In this document: piece by piece, positions 38,975 to 49,880 of the stretch
Position numbering within the stretch: position 1 is the first letter of the stretch
Layout of the letters: each line of letters begins with the position of its first letter
Source of the DNA: Saitoella complicata NRRL Y-17804
Lineage: Eukaryota; Ascomycota; Saitoellomycetes; Saitoellales; Saitoellaceae
NCBI RefSeq assembly: GCF_001661265.1
Contig: NW_017567013.1
Coordinates: forward strand, 124,001-188,000
Direction of reading: 5' to 3'
DNA length: 64,000 nt
Program-made: the position numbers and the translations under genes
Notes under the pieces: model-generated
The model's input: only the letters and a program-made list of their open reading frames with translations
What the model was told of the DNA's origin: nothing
Database searches by the model: none

Positions 38975-39505
38975 CCCTCAAACACCCCTCCCCCAACTGC
39001 CCCGTTCAACATAAAATTCTCCGTAGGCTGCGCCGGCGTCCCCGCATCCCCACTCGTAATCGGCATCGTGCTCGTCCTAACCCTATCCGTCCCCACACTA
39101 CTACTCGGCACTCCCACCTCCAACGCACTCCCATTATGCGCGGCTGCACCACACCAAGGCATCCCGCTATAACAAAGATCCGTACATGACCCGTCGGCTT
39201 GTGGGCACGCGTGGACGCACGATTGGACTTGGTAGATACATTCGAAGTAGGGGATTGTGAGGCTGTACAGTGTTGCGTTTGGGGCGAAGCCGTTTGAGCA
39301 AGTGCAGGAGTAGTCGAGGGATGTGGGGTAGCAGGAGTTTGAGAGGGCGGTGTAGGTTGCTGTCGTACGGTTAGTGGGGTGGGAGAGGCTGGAGGGGGAT
39401 GGGATGAGTACCGTTTGCGCAGATGTCGTCACAGACGGCGATTTGGTTCTGGCACCAGCTTTCTTTGGTTGCGTAGTCGATTGCGGAGGCGTTGAACAGA
39501 CCCAT
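38917..39505 (-). CDS. Cysteine-rich GPI-type surface protein (DUF7707-like)
   Basis: Exons 39505-39412 and 39359-38917 join in phase to 178 residues. The core has eight or more cysteines in the pattern WCQNQIAVCDDIC, SCYPTSLDYSCTCSNG, YFECIYQVQSCVHAC and DGSCTDLCYSG, characteristic of a fungal secreted family labelled DUF7707. A serine/threonine-rich spacer follows. The C-terminus is hydrophobic (WMALSVVMAMVFSALLFV), as expected for a GPI-attachment signal. The modelled start MGLFNASAIDY lacks a signal peptide. A TTTAG acceptor just upstream suggests a missing first exon that I could not find. The retroelement junction lies just past the stop codon, so its native 3' UTR has been displaced. 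Confidence 0.72.
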
Positions 39506-39924
39506 CTCGAGATGACTAAACAAGGGTACTGGACTGAGGATTAGGGCGGAGTCGTCATCTTATAGAAGATTGAATATAGTGATTGTTTCATGGCGGAAGC
39601 TTGGGCGTTGCACAGACCTCTTCGTACAGTGCTGTTGTTCAGTTTGAGGGGAGGGTTCATTATGTCGCCGTGAGAAGTACGACAAACGGACCGAGACGGG
39701 GTGCACAATGACTCTCAGAGAAATACACAAACGAATGCTGTATGTTCATGGTATGACTTACGAAAGAGTGTAAACGCACTCGCCCTGCCTCTAGACTGGT
39801 ATACTCCGAGTTCCCCACATCAAAATCCCATTTCCAAGTCCCGCTTCGTACAACCCTCCGCCAGGCGAACAACATCTACCACCGATGAACCCCTCCTCTT
39901 TTTGATCCCTATTTCAGTTTTCGC
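39506..39924. promoter_or_regulatory. Divergent region, surface protein and SAS4 gene
   Basis: These 419 bp lie between outward genes. A first exon of the surface-protein gene with its signal peptide may lie here, but no hydrophobic start is visible. A TATTTCAG acceptor-like site just before 39925 leaves open an upstream non-coding exon of the SAS4-domain gene. Confidence 0.35.
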
Positions 39925-41454
39925 ATGTTTCAAGCTCTCGCAAACCTCAGCGAACGCGCGCTGAGTCTCGTGAAGCCCGAGAGTCCGCTGCCCGTGCATC
40001 CTCACCACAACAACGCGGATCCGAAAGTCGGCGACATACTGGGCGACGACTCGCGACATGATATGGTGATTGGTTTGGGGGAGCATTTGATGATGGGTGA
40101 GTGCCTTGCAATGAGGAGTATGGGTTTGGGACTGATTGGTTTGTTGGTGGTAGGCACTCCGATACCGCATGAGCAGCTTGGTGAAGAAGTTCACGAACAA
40201 CCACGACCAACGAATAAGCGCAAGCTCGACGCGCACGCCAATGAGAAAGTCACTTCAAACAGTACGTCGTCGGAACACATTAATAACACAGCCCTCGTTA
40301 TCAAAGCCATCGCGCCCGTCGGGGCCCATGTGACGCCATCCATCCCTTCACGACAGGTGCCGAAGTCAGATAGAAGTTTACGAACGCGTGTGAGCGGAAG
40401 ACTGAGTTTCGTATTCAATGCGCACCCAGTCGATGCGGCCCTTACCTCTACAGAGCCTGACGCAGAGGATTCTCGATCGCTCGTTGCAAAAGGTGTGCAG
40501 TCGTAGGCGGCATAGTTCTTCAATGACGTTTTGCTAACTGCTTTGCACACAGAATCTTCGAAACTTGGCTATACGGACAAGATCATTGTAATACACTCAA
40601 CTACGTCGGACGATGTGACGTCGACAGCACCGGCAGTGGCGAAGCCTGCCAGACCTACGATCGAAGTCCCTCTATTCAGGATCATCGACGACACCTCAAC
40701 AACGTCTAAACCGCCTCCGGAACCGGGGAAGTCTCCAGCACGTCCACTCCTACGTTCAGCATCTACTTCTCCCCGCGCAGTTCGAAAAGCGCCTCCTTCA
40801 TTGTCGCAGGCAGTCGTCGCACCAGAAGACGACCCCTTGGGTGACGATATCTACCACAAAGCACACCAGAAGCCTTTCCGTTCCGAACGTCATTTGTTGA
40901 TCAAAGAAAGAGAGCGTATCGCTTATGAGAAGCTTCAACTCGAACGTGAGTTCGAGATCTTGCAGGGCCTGGACTGGATGCGTGTCGTAGGACCAATCCT
41001 ACACAAACGAAGACCAGATCACAAGTTTACTCATGCCGAATATGAAACGGAGCGGACACGACTCATCGAAGAGACTAGGAGCGTGTTGGAGAAGTATCGG
41101 ATCTGGAAAGCGGAGGAGGCTAGGAAGAAGAAGGGTCCTCTCAGAGCGGGTACAGCTATTGTCCGGCAGAAGAGTGCTACGCCAACACCCAGTGTACACG
41201 AAGAGGCTATTGTTCGTAAGAAGAAGTTTAGGGTTGAGCGGACAGATCCGAATTGGCCAGGATGGAAGAGGATTAGGATTATCTTCAAGGGCATGCGTCC
41301 TCCAACACCGACATCCTTGCTCGCGGCAGTTGAAGCAAGCAAATTGCGGGGCAAGAATGCTAGGAAGAGCGGAAGGGTTGTTACAGCATGGGGAGAGCCA
41401 TTACCTAGGATCGCGATAGCAGATAGGGACTTCACGTTGCCATATTGGTTATAG
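39925..41454 (+). CDS. SAS4-domain chromatin protein
   Basis: Exons 39925-40096, 40154-40492 and 40553-41454 give about 470 residues. The first intron (57 bp, GTGAGT, ACTGAT, GTAG) is a multiple of three and has no stop, so an unspliced reading also stays open. The second intron has GCTAAC and CACAG. After a disordered N-terminal half rich in S, T and P, the conserved block reads PLGDDIYHKAHQKPFRSER, then LLIKERERIAYEKLQLERE and LQGLDWMRVVG, then LIEETRSVLEKYRIWKAEE. This resembles the SAS4 domain (Something About Silencing subunit 4), in which yeast Sas4 joins the Sas2 histone H4K16 acetyltransferase. The assignment is from pattern memory. The C-terminus (GRVVTAWGEPLPRI...) is a conserved-looking tail of unknown role. 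Confidence 0.6.
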
Positions 41455-41546
41455 CGAAATGAACTATCTTACAGGAATACAAGCAAAATTACCACTCTAT
41501 TATCGTACTGCCTATATTTTTCTACTTACAGCGCTCCTTTGCTATT

Positions 41547-44500
41547 TTAAAGCAACAACTTCTTGAACTGAGCGACGATACGGTCCAAGTTCTCGGTCTC
41601 AGCCTTCATGGTCTCCAACTTCTCCGCGTTCTGGGCCCTCACGTTCTCGGGGACCTTGTTCTCGTAATCCTTCTGCGCCAACAACTTCTGCATCTGTGCC
41701 TGCTGCTGCTGAATCTTTCCAATCTTCTTCTCGGCCTTAGCAATCTCGGCGTCGAGGTCAGCGTGACCCTTGACCAAGAGCAAGGCGTTGCAATCCTTGT
41801 TGATGGCGTAGACGGCACACCCCTCAGGCTGCTCGGATCCAGAGGCCAAAACCTCGCAAGACTCGCATCCTTTGATAAGGGCAACAATGGAAGGAGACTG
41901 CTCGGCGATGACACCGTTGATGCTGGCGTCAGCTTGGACGAAGATCTTGGCGCCCTGGAGGACGTTGTACTCAGCCATCAAAGAGCGGGCGCCCTTAACA
42001 ACGGAGAACACGAGCTCGAAGTTGGTCTCGGCCTCGGGGTCGTGGAGCTGCTCGTTGTACACGGGGTAAGCGGCCTTGACGATGGTGGGGGTAGAGTCCT
42101 GAGGACGGCGAGGGATACGCTGCCACAATTCCTCGGTAACGTAGGGCATGAAGGGGTGGATCATGCGGAGAGCACCGTCCAAACAGGTGTAAAGAGTCTG
42201 CTGAGCGGAGATCTTCTGCTCCTCAGTACCCTCGAGGATGAGGTACTTGGAGTTCTCGATGTAGACGTCACAGAGCTCGTACAACCAGTAGTTGTAAACA
42301 GAGTTGGTAGCCTCGAAGAAGTTACGGGCCTCGAGGTGCTTGTTGATGTCCTTGGCAGCCTTGTTGTACTTGTGCAAGATCCACCTCTCGACGAGGGATT
42401 CCTTGCCGGTCTTCTCGATCTTAGCAGCAGGGACGAAGTCGGGGCCGAGACGCATGAGAGCGAACTTGGTAGCGTTGTAGATCTTGTTACAGAACTTACG
42501 GTAACCCTCAACACGGACGACATCAAGGTTGATGTCACGTCCACCAGTAGTGTAAGCACAGAAAGCGAAACGGAGAGCATCGGTACCACACTGAGGAATC
42601 CCGTTAGGGTAAGACAGCTTCTGACCAGTCTTCGCCTTCTCGATCTCGCGAGGGTCGAGGTTACCGACTAAAAGCTTGGCGTGCAAATCATCGAGGGAGA
42701 TACCCTCAATCATGTCAATAGGGTCGACGACGTTACCGAGAGTTTTGGACATCTTACGTCCCTGAGCGTCACGGACGAGGGAGTGGCAGAAGACCTCCTT
42801 GAAGGGAACCTGACCAGTCAACTTGATACCAAGCATGACCATACGGGCAACCCAGAAGAAGAGAATGTCCCATCCGGTCTCCAAGAGCGAGGTAGGGTAG
42901 AAGTTCTCGTAGTCGGGGGTAACCTTAGGCCATCCCAAGGTAGAGAAAGGCCAGAGACCGGAGGAGAACCAGGTGTCAAGGACGTCCTCATCCTGAATCA
43001 ACTCAAACTTCTTACCAGGGAACTGCTTCTCAGCCTTCTCCTGAGCAGCCTCCTTAGTGCGGCCAGAGACCCACCATTTACCATCACCACGGTCCTGCTC
43101 CTCGCCCTCAATCTGGACGTAGTAGACAGGAGCCTGGTGACCCCACCAAAGCTGACGGGAGATACACCAGTCCTGGACGTTCTCCATCCAGCGCTGGAAG
43201 TCAGCTTCGGAGACAGCGGGCTGGATCTTGATCTGACCGGACCTGACGGCCTCAGCGGCTACATCAGCCATAGCCTGCTGGGAGACCCACCATTGGGGTT
43301 TGAGGACAGGCTCGATGATGTCGCCAGACTTGGAGCAGACGGGGATGGACATGGGGTTGTCCTTGACCTCGACGAAGAGACCACGCTCGGTCAACTTCTC
43401 CACAACGGCCTTACGGGCGTGGAAGCGCTTCATGCCAGTGAACTCACCACATGTGTTGTTAAGGGTACCGTCATCGTTAAGGATGTTGATGAACTCGAGG
43501 TTGTGGCGCTTACCGACCTCGTAATCGTTAGGGTCGTGAGCGGGGGTGATCTTGACGGCACCAGTACCGAAAGCCATGTCGACGACGATAGAGTCGCAGA
43601 CGATAGGGATCTTGCGGTCGACGAAGGGGTGCTTAACGAACTTGCCGTGAAGGTGCTTGTAGCGCTCATCGTCGGGGTGGACAGCGACAGCGGTATCACC
43701 GAGCATGGTCTCGGGACGGGTAGTGGCGACGATGATCTTCTCGTCGGAAGCCTCGATCTCGTAGGCAAAGGAGGTGATGGCTCCGAACTCGACCTTGTCT
43801 TCTGGGTCGTATCCGGGGACGGAGAGGAGGGTACGTCCAGAAATCTCCTTCTGGTCAACCTCGAGGTTGGAGAGGGTGGTGTTCAACTGGGTACACCAGT
43901 TGACGAGACGATTAGCACGGTAGATGATACCCTCCTCGTGAAGGCGGACGAAAGTCTCGACGACGGCAGCGGAGAGGTTCTCGTCCATGGTAAAAGCTTC
44001 GCGAGTCCAGTCGTAGGAAGCACCAAGACGCTTCAACTGGCCAGTAATGCGGCTATGGTAGTCATCCTTCCACTTCCAGATAATGTCAATGAAGTCCTTA
44101 CGGCCGTAGTCGTGACGAGTCTTCTTCTCCTGAACCCACAAACGCTTCTCAACGGCAGACTGGCAAGAAAGACCGGCATGGTCAAATCCAGGCAAGAAAA
44201 GAACGGTCTTACCCAACATACGATTCCATCGAACAAGGGTATCCTGAATAGCGATAGTAAGGGCGTGTCCGATGTGAAGAGCACCAGTCACGTTTGGTGG
44301 AGGAGCGGGAACGACAAAGGTCCCCTCAGGCTTAGGCTTGCCATCAGGTCCGAACTCAGGCTCGAAGAAACCAGACTTCTCCCACCACGAGTACCACGCA
44401 GATTCAACAACCTGAGGATCATAGTTCTTCAACGCAGGCAACTCCAAATCCTGCAAGACCTTCTTGTCTCCAGGCTTGGTCAACTCGACGTATGGCTCAA

Positions 44501-44927
44501 CGTTGACCTCCTCCTTCTTCGCCTTCTTCTCCTTCTTGGGCTGAGCAGCCTGCTTGGCCTTATCCGCGTCCTGCGCAGCCTTCTTCGCGGCGAATCGAGC
44601 GGCTTTCTCGGCCTTTTGACGCTCCTTCTCGAGCTGCTTTGCGGACTTGGGCTTTCCGTCCGCCCCGAGCACTACACCGTCAGTGGAAGCGTGAGCCTCG
44701 GCGGACTGAGCGATAGCATCCTTAGTCTCCTGAGAAACAGGCGTAGCCTCCTGGACATTGTTGGTAGCGGGAACGGCCTCGCCAATTGGGTTCGAGGAGC
44801 CGGAGTTGGTAGCCATATTGCGTGTATAAAGCGCTGGCTGAATCTGAAAATGGGGAAGCGGAACGATGGACCTCCTAGGGATCTGAAGGGATATTAATCG
44901 AGTGATCCGTCCCAAGGCTGTTGGCAT
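41547..44927 (-). CDS. VAS1: Valyl-tRNA synthetase, probably dual cytosolic and mitochondrial
   Basis: This is a single exon of 1126 residues from the ATG at 44927. Class I signatures are HIGH (218-221, in GALHIGHALT) and KMSKT (725-729, KMSKTLGN). The editing (CP1) domain lies between them, with TTRPETMLGDTAVAVHP and the GTGAVKITPAHDPND block. An anticodon-binding domain and a C-terminal coiled coil (AEKKIGKIQQQQAQMQKLL) complete the valine enzyme. The first 37 residues (MPTALGRITRLISLQIPRRS...) are arginine-rich without acidic residues, and a second ATG at 44816 (MATNSGSSNP) opens the cytosolic form. This matches yeast VAS1, where one gene makes both enzymes from two starts. A lysine/alanine-rich appendix (~75-130) follows. 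Confidence 0.96.
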   Translation of the reverse strand: MPTALGRITRLISLQIPRRSIVPLPHFQIQPALYTRNMATNSGSSNPIGEAVPATNNVQEATPVSQETKDAIAQSAEAHASTDGVVLGADGKPKSAKQLEKERQKAEKAARFAAKKAAQDADKAKQAAQPKKEKKAKKEEVNVEPYVELTKPGDKKVLQDLELPALKNYDPQVVESAWYSWWEKSGFFEPEFGPDGKPKPEGTFVVPAPPPNVTGALHIGHALTIAIQDTLVRWNRMLGKTVLFLPGFDHAGLSCQSAVEKRLWVQEKKTRHDYGRKDFIDIIWKWKDDYHSRITGQLKRLGASYDWTREAFTMDENLSAAVVETFVRLHEEGIIYRANRLVNWCTQLNTTLSNLEVDQKEISGRTLLSVPGYDPEDKVEFGAITSFAYEIEASDEKIIVATTRPETMLGDTAVAVHPDDERYKHLHGKFVKHPFVDRKIPIVCDSIVVDMAFGTGAVKITPAHDPNDYEVGKRHNLEFINILNDDGTLNNTCGEFTGMKRFHARKAVVEKLTERGLFVEVKDNPMSIPVCSKSGDIIEPVLKPQWWVSQQAMADVAAEAVRSGQIKIQPAVSEADFQRWMENVQDWCISRQLWWGHQAPVYYVQIEGEEQDRGDGKWWVSGRTKEAAQEKAEKQFPGKKFELIQDEDVLDTWFSSGLWPFSTLGWPKVTPDYENFYPTSLLETGWDILFFWVARMVMLGIKLTGQVPFKEVFCHSLVRDAQGRKMSKTLGNVVDPIDMIEGISLDDLHAKLLVGNLDPREIEKAKTGQKLSYPNGIPQCGTDALRFAFCAYTTGGRDINLDVVRVEGYRKFCNKIYNATKFALMRLGPDFVPAAKIEKTGKESLVERWILHKYNKAAKDINKHLEARNFFEATNSVYNYWLYELCDVYIENSKYLILEGTEEQKISAQQTLYTCLDGALRMIHPFMPYVTEELWQRIPRRPQDSTPTIVKAAYPVYNEQLHDPEAETNFELVFSVVKGARSLMAEYNVLQGAKIFVQADASINGVIAEQSPSIVALIKGCESCEVLASGSEQPEGCAVYAINKDCNALLLVKGHADLDAEIAKAEKKIGKIQQQQAQMQKLLAQKDYENKVPENVRAQNAEKLETMKAETENLDRIVAQFKKLLL

Positions 44928-45070
44928 ACAGTCCACAGATATTCAGCTCTGTTCTTGACGTTTACTCCACAAATTCTGATTCACCTGCAGAAACGCTGCG
45001 CGAGTCAGGTCTGGTCCCTCGATCCGATTACGAATTACGGCGAAGTACGAAAAGTCAAGAAACGGACAAA
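44928..45070. promoter_or_regulatory. Bidirectional promoter VAS1/ERV1
   Basis: Only 143 bp separate the ATG of VAS1 (44927, minus strand) from that of ERV1 (45071, plus strand). Both products are used in mitochondria. No TATA box is evident, which fits housekeeping genes. Confidence 0.5.
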
Positions 45071-45658
45071 ATGCCAAACGATACTCAGATGCCTGATTTT
45101 GGAGCATTCGCTTCCCCAAAGACCGAGGAGGGAAAGAAGAATGACTTGCCGCCGAGGATCGTGCTCGGTCCTGACGGTAAACCGTGCAAGTCTTGTACCG
45201 CCTTCAGTGCGTGGGCAAAACTCCCGAAGAAGAAAGCGACCGGTGCCACCGATCCCTCATCATCATCCGCTCCACAAGACACCGTAACCCCCGCAACCCT
45301 CCCTCCAGACTGTCCACCCGACGTCGAAGCACTCGGACGAGCAACTTGGACTTTCCTCCACTCCATGGCAGCAACATACCCCGACTCCGCCCCACCAGAG
45401 AAACAAAAAGAAATGTCCTCATTCCTCCGGATCTTCGGAAACGTCTACCCCTGCTGGGTCTGTGCCGAGGATTTCCGGAGTTGGATGGCGAAGGATGAGA
45501 ATAAACCTGTGCTGACGGGAAGGGAGGCAATGAGTCGGTGGATGTGTAGGGCGCATAATGAGGTTAATGAGAAGTTGGGGAAGCCAGCGTTTGATTGTAA
45601 CAAGTGGGAGGAGAGGTGGAGGACGGGGAGGAAGGGGTGCTTCCCGGAGGATCTTTAG
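45071..45658 (+). CDS. ERV1: FAD-linked sulfhydryl oxidase Erv1
   Basis: This is a single exon of 195 residues from the ATG at 45071; the open frame upstream lacks an ATG. The shuttle disulfide is CKSC (C39, C42). The Erv/ALR domain has ATWTFLHSMAATYP, YPCWVC (active C128, C131 beside FAD) and the structural pair C159/C176 spaced CX16C (CRAHNEVNEKLGKPAFDC). Erv1 reoxidises Mia40 in the mitochondrial intermembrane space and passes electrons to cytochrome c. Yeast Erv1 has 189 residues. The linker between shuttle and core is serine/alanine-rich as in other fungi. It faces VAS1 across a short promoter. Confidence 0.95.
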   Translation: MPNDTQMPDFGAFASPKTEEGKKNDLPPRIVLGPDGKPCKSCTAFSAWAKLPKKKATGATDPSSSSAPQDTVTPATLPPDCPPDVEALGRATWTFLHSMAATYPDSAPPEKQKEMSSFLRIFGNVYPCWVCAEDFRSWMAKDENKPVLTGREAMSRWMCRAHNEVNEKLGKPAFDCNKWEERWRTGRKGCFPEDL

Positions 45659-45940
45659 AGGACGAGGATGGAGGGGAATGGGTATTCGCACGGTGTGGAC
45701 ATAATCAAGAGCTGAAGTGTCTATGCTGTGTATTCTCCACTCAACAAAAGAGTATCATGCAACCAGAGGTATTGAGGTTTGCCATTGAGGGGCCCCTGCA
45801 TGTGTTTTGCCGTGTCAAGCCTTCCTGCACACGTCTTCCATACCCGTCCCTCATATCTTTGTGTCCGCCTCCACTCAGCTCGAACGCATCCAGTGAAGCG
45901 TTGTCGAACGCTGTCAAGTTCTTCTCCCCGATTTTGCTGT

Positions 45941-46589
45941 TCACATCTCCCCACACTCCGCAACCTGCACCGTAATTCTTGGCTTATTATTCGCACCCGT
46001 GCTCACATTCTCGATCTTCCTCAACACCCCCATCCCTTCCTCATCCCCCTCCATCAACCGCCCAAACACAACATGCTTCCCATCCAAAAACGGCGTCTCC
46101 TTACACGTGAGGAAAAACTGACACCCATTCGTATCGGGGCCACTATTGGCCATAGACAACAACCCGGGCCCGGTGTGTTTGTGAATGAAGTTCTCGTCGG
46201 CAAAGCCGGAGCCGGTGGAATAGATTGATGTCGAGCCCGTGCCGTCGGAGTTGAGGAAGTCGCCGCCTTGGATCATGAAGTCTTTGATCACGCGGTGGAA
46301 AATGGAGTTCTTGTAGCCCTGGGGGCGGCCTGTCTTCGGGCTCTTCGATTCGCCGGTACAGAATTGTCGGAAGTTTTCAGCGGTTCTAATTCAATGATTA
46401 GCATCTGCTATATGGATCAACTGATCCCCGAGTTTGGGGAAGGGGGAAGGAGGGAGGGAGACGCACGCACTTTGGACAAGTATCCGCAAACAACTCAAAC
46501 TTCATTCGCCCAATCGGTTGCCCGCCAAGAGTGATATCCATAAACACAATGGGATTCCCATTAGGTCCAGCTCCTGGTATCGATGACAT
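45941..46589 (-). CDS. Cyclophilin H-type peptidyl-prolyl isomerase
   Basis: Exons 46589-46471 and 46385-45941 join in phase to 187 residues (human PPIH has 177). Exon 1 reads [20 protein letters not shown] and [10 protein letters not shown]. Exon 2 has the catalytic block [18 protein letters not shown], then [27 protein letters not shown] and [11 protein letters not shown] and the tryptophan-region residues that line the proline pocket are present, except that cyclosporin's tryptophan site reads FLDGKH here, as in PPIH where it is WLDGKH. The end [15 protein letters not shown]...CGEM matches the PPIH subfamily. PPIH binds Prp4 in the U4/U6.U5 tri-snRNP. The 85-bp intron is longer than most in the window. 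Confidence 0.87.
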
Positions 46590-46865
46590 TCCAAAATATT
46601 TTCCTCTCGTCAAGCGGCTCGATGTCGTAGGTCGTATGTGGTCAGAATTGGCTCCAGTCCCCGCCTGTTCCGCACTTGCAGCCCGCAGCCAGATTACGCA
46701 CGCTTGCTTGTACTCAAGTCGATCCGGTTGGATCCTCAAGACCCGATCTTATACCCAACCGCTGTTGACTCTTGATTGTTCTGTGATCAATTGGAGTTGA
46801 AGGAAGAGTAATCAAGCGATCCGCGAAACTTCGCAGCTGGTACAGGCTTGAAGCCATTGGCCACC

Positions 46866-48268
46866 ATGTCGGCAACCGCAACTCCGGCACCAACAACGAC
46901 AGGTTACACAAACAGCCCAGCAACATCTACACATGTCAGCCCATCTACTAATTCCAGTGGTGGCAGTTCGGGCGGTACGAGTACAGCCCCCTATCCCTCC
47001 TGTCCAATGGCCACTAACAAAGCAAGCACGCAGTCGCAGGCTCCCCCCTCCTCTTCTTCGTCGCCCTAGGCTTCGGAATTCTCTTTACGAACTTGTGGAT
47101 CATCGTCGGTGTGAAATACTGTTTCAGATACAACCAGCGTCAACGCGCCCGTCAACTCGCTCTTCAATACCCCGACGGTGTACCGCCCAATGTGACGATT
47201 GGTCGTGATGGGCGTCCGGCGCATGGACATGGGAGGAGGAGGAGAAGGGAGAAGAAGTTGATGAGCATCGAGGAGGCGGAGGAGAGGTTCCCGACTACTA
47301 CTTATAAGGCGTGGAGGATGCGGAGAGAGATGCAAGGACTCAGTGTTGAGGGTGGGGTGAGTAAGAGTAGGCCGGGGAGTGTGCATGAGATGATACTCGA
47401 TACGGATAATAAGAATGAGGAACATGGTGAGGAGGTGCAGGAGGTTGTTGGGAAGGATGTGGATGTGGGTGGGAAGGGGGAGGCAAGCGGCGCGCCGAGG
47501 ACGAGTATGGTCCATGTTCGCGCTCTTTCATCCGCGAGTACCGTCACCTACCATGCCGACGACCACCAAAAAGACACCACCATCACCACAGCACCCGACA
47601 CCGACACCGACACCGATCTCTCCCTCCCAACCATCATCATCGAAGAACCCCTCACCCCCACCCTCCCCCACTCCCACGCCCAGTCCGACAACGATAATGA
47701 CCACGATCACGACTCAGGCGACAACTGCGCAATCTGCATTGACACCCTCGAAGACACCGACATCATCCGTGCTCTCCCTTGCGGGCACGCATACCACGCT
47801 ACATGTTTGGATCCGTGGTTGACAACGAGGAAGGCGAGTTGTCCGTTGTGTAAGCGCGACTACTACGTTCCCAAGGTGGTACCGGGACAGGAAGCTGGAC
47901 CGGGAGTGTTGATTGGGGAGGGAAGAAGTGGAGTGGTGCAAGCGCCGCAGCCGGTACATGTAAGGTTTGGGGGATTGATGATGCCGTTGTGGAATCCGCG
48001 TGGGCCGTCAACCGTACACGGTGCTGGTGGTACTCATCCTTCTCGCCCCACCCCAGCCGAAACGCGTACTTCGATGAGCCTCGGACGCGGGAGTCAAGAT
48101 CAAGGTCATGAAAGGCTGGATACGCGAACGGGAAGGTTCAGGTTTGCGATACATCGTTGGTGGAGGGGTGAGACGCCGAGTGAGCGGAGACGCAGGTTGG
48201 GGGATTTGGAGATGCAGAATCGGACGCAGATGCCGGAGGGGTTGAGGGTGGGGTATACGGGGCGATAA
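46866..48268 (+). CDS. Membrane-anchored RING-H2 ubiquitin ligase
   Basis: Exons 46866-46974 and 47034-48268 (intron with CACTAAC branch point and GCAG acceptor) give 447 residues. The short N-terminal part is S/T/P-rich and probably glycosylated in the lumen. One transmembrane helix follows across the junction (PLLFFVALGFGILFTNLWII), then basic residues (RYNQRQRARQ), so the rest is cytosolic. The RING-H2 lies at ~245-290: CAICIDTLEDTDIIRALP, CGHAYHATCLDPWL and CPLCKRDYY, with the C3H2C3 order. Related fungal proteins are uncharacterised; PA-TM-RING relatives act in vacuole or endosome sorting, but no PA domain is present here. Without splicing the N-terminal half falls in a different frame. 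Confidence 0.8.
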
Positions 48269-48708
48269 CGCAGATTTGGGGATGGTCATGTTGTTCGTAT
48301 CGGACGATATTGACGGGGACGGCCGGTGGGGGCGGGGTTTTCGGTATCCGTGTTTTTGGGTATGGCGTATTTACTTTCTCTTTTTGGATAACTGCGGGTC
48401 AATTTAGGATTAGGATATAGGGATCTACTCGGTGGATATGGCAATGGATACCTTCTCTTTAATCATGTACATAGTTATACCAGCCCTAGGCTATCGCTTC
48501 GCCGAGCACGGGACACCCAACTGGGTCTAGTCAGGTGGTCCACGGCAGGGTCGCATACCGCAGTTCGAAATCTCGGTGAGTGGGAACACAAACGGGAAAG
48601 AAGGGAGTTTCGTCCAATCGACACAAGAGACCGACTGTATCACCTAATCCCTGCTCCATCCGCTCGTCCTTCTCCTGTCACGCTCGTCGCACCGTCTCGC
48701 AGCACACA
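48269..48708. promoter_or_regulatory. Upstream region of CK2 alpha
   Basis: These 440 bp contain T-rich 3' processing sequence of the RING gene up to about 48420, then the CK2 promoter. Around 48505-48590 the text weakly resembles a tRNA (A-box-like TCTAGTCAGGTGG, B-box-like GTTCGAAATC), but the stems do not pair; see the rejected list. Confidence 0.4.
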
Positions 48709-49880
48709 ATGTCCGTCGCTCGGTCCTACGCCGACGCAAACGAACGTCAATCCCAATCATACTGGGACTACGACAACCTCCAAGTCCAATGGGGCCAGAT
48801 CACGAACTACGAAATCACCCGCAAGATTGGACGCGGAAAATACTCTGAAGTATTCGAGGGTATTAACGTCCTCGCCAGGGAACGCTGCGTGATCAAGGTG
48901 TTGAAGCCGGTGAAGAAGAAGAAGATTAAGCGCGAGATCAAGATCTTGCAGAATTTGAGTGGGGGGCCGAATGTTGTTGCGTTGTTGGATGTTGTGAGGG
49001 ATCCGCAGGTATGTGCCGACGCGAGTAGGGATGGGGATAGGGAATGTATGCTGACTTTTGGGTGCGTGTGTGTGTAGAGCAAGACTCCATCACTGATATT
49101 CGAGCATATCAACAACCAAGACTTTAGGGTCCTCTACCCCAAGTTGACGGATTTCGATGTACGGTACTATATCTTGGAGTTGTTGAAGGCCTTGGACTTT
49201 TGTCACTCGAAGGGGATTATGCACAGAGATGTGAAGCCGCACAACGTCATGATCGACCACGAAAAGAGACAGGTAGCTTCGGCTTGATTATACTGTATGG
49301 CAATGTGCTAATAGCGAACTACAGCTTCGCCTCATCGATTGGGGATTGGCAGAATTCTACCACCCAGGAACCGAATACAACGTCCGCGTCGCCTCCCGCT
49401 ACTTCAAAGGCCCCGAACTCCTCGTCGATTTCCAACTCTACGACTACTCCCTCGACATGTGGTCCCTCGGCGCCATGTTCGCCTCCATGATCTTCCGACG
49501 CGAACCCTTCTTCCACGGCCACGACAACTACGACCAACTCGTCAAAATCACGAAGGTCCTAGGAACTGACGACTTTTACGATTATTTGGAAAAGTATGAT
49601 ATCACGCTCGACCCGCAATACGATGATTTGATCGGGAAGTGCTCGAAGAAGCCGTGGACGAAGTTTGTGAATCAGGAGAATTCGAGGTATATCTCGAACG
49701 AGGCGTTGGATTTTTTGGATAAGTTGTTGCGTTATGATCATCAGGTATGGCAACACCTCCTCACTGGCAAAAGGTCATCTGTATTAATTGTTGGGATAGG
49801 AACGGTTAACACCAAAGGAGGCTATGGTCCACCCTTACTTTGCGCCTGTTCATGCTCAGGCTGCCGCGAATACCCAGTAG
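48709..49880 (+). CDS. CKA1: Casein kinase 2 catalytic subunit alpha
   Basis: Four exons, 48709-49008, 49078-49272, 49325-49744 and 49800-49880, all join in phase to 331 residues, the usual CK2 alpha length. The sequence begins with the CK2 N-segment [13 protein letters not shown]. Kinase landmarks are [32 protein letters not shown] (the basic KKKKIKR cluster is CK2-specific), [18 protein letters not shown], and [12 protein letters not shown] with the DWG variant of [17 protein letters not shown] is the activation-loop end. The last exon ends [19 protein letters not shown]2 is a constitutive Ser/Thr kinase in nucleus and cytosol, acting with a beta subunit. Splicing is required; no continuous frame exists. 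Confidence 0.96.

Noticed and set aside
42681-44897. 738-codon open frame antisense to VAS1
   Set aside because: It is the shadow of the valyl-tRNA synthetase. Highly biased codons in the sense gene remove stops from this antisense frame. The translation is L/V/D/G-rich and matches nothing.
48505-48592. tRNA-like text (TCTAGTCAGGTGG and GTTCGAAATC)
   Set aside because: A-box and B-box resemblance only; acceptor and T-arm stems do not pair when folded by hand.
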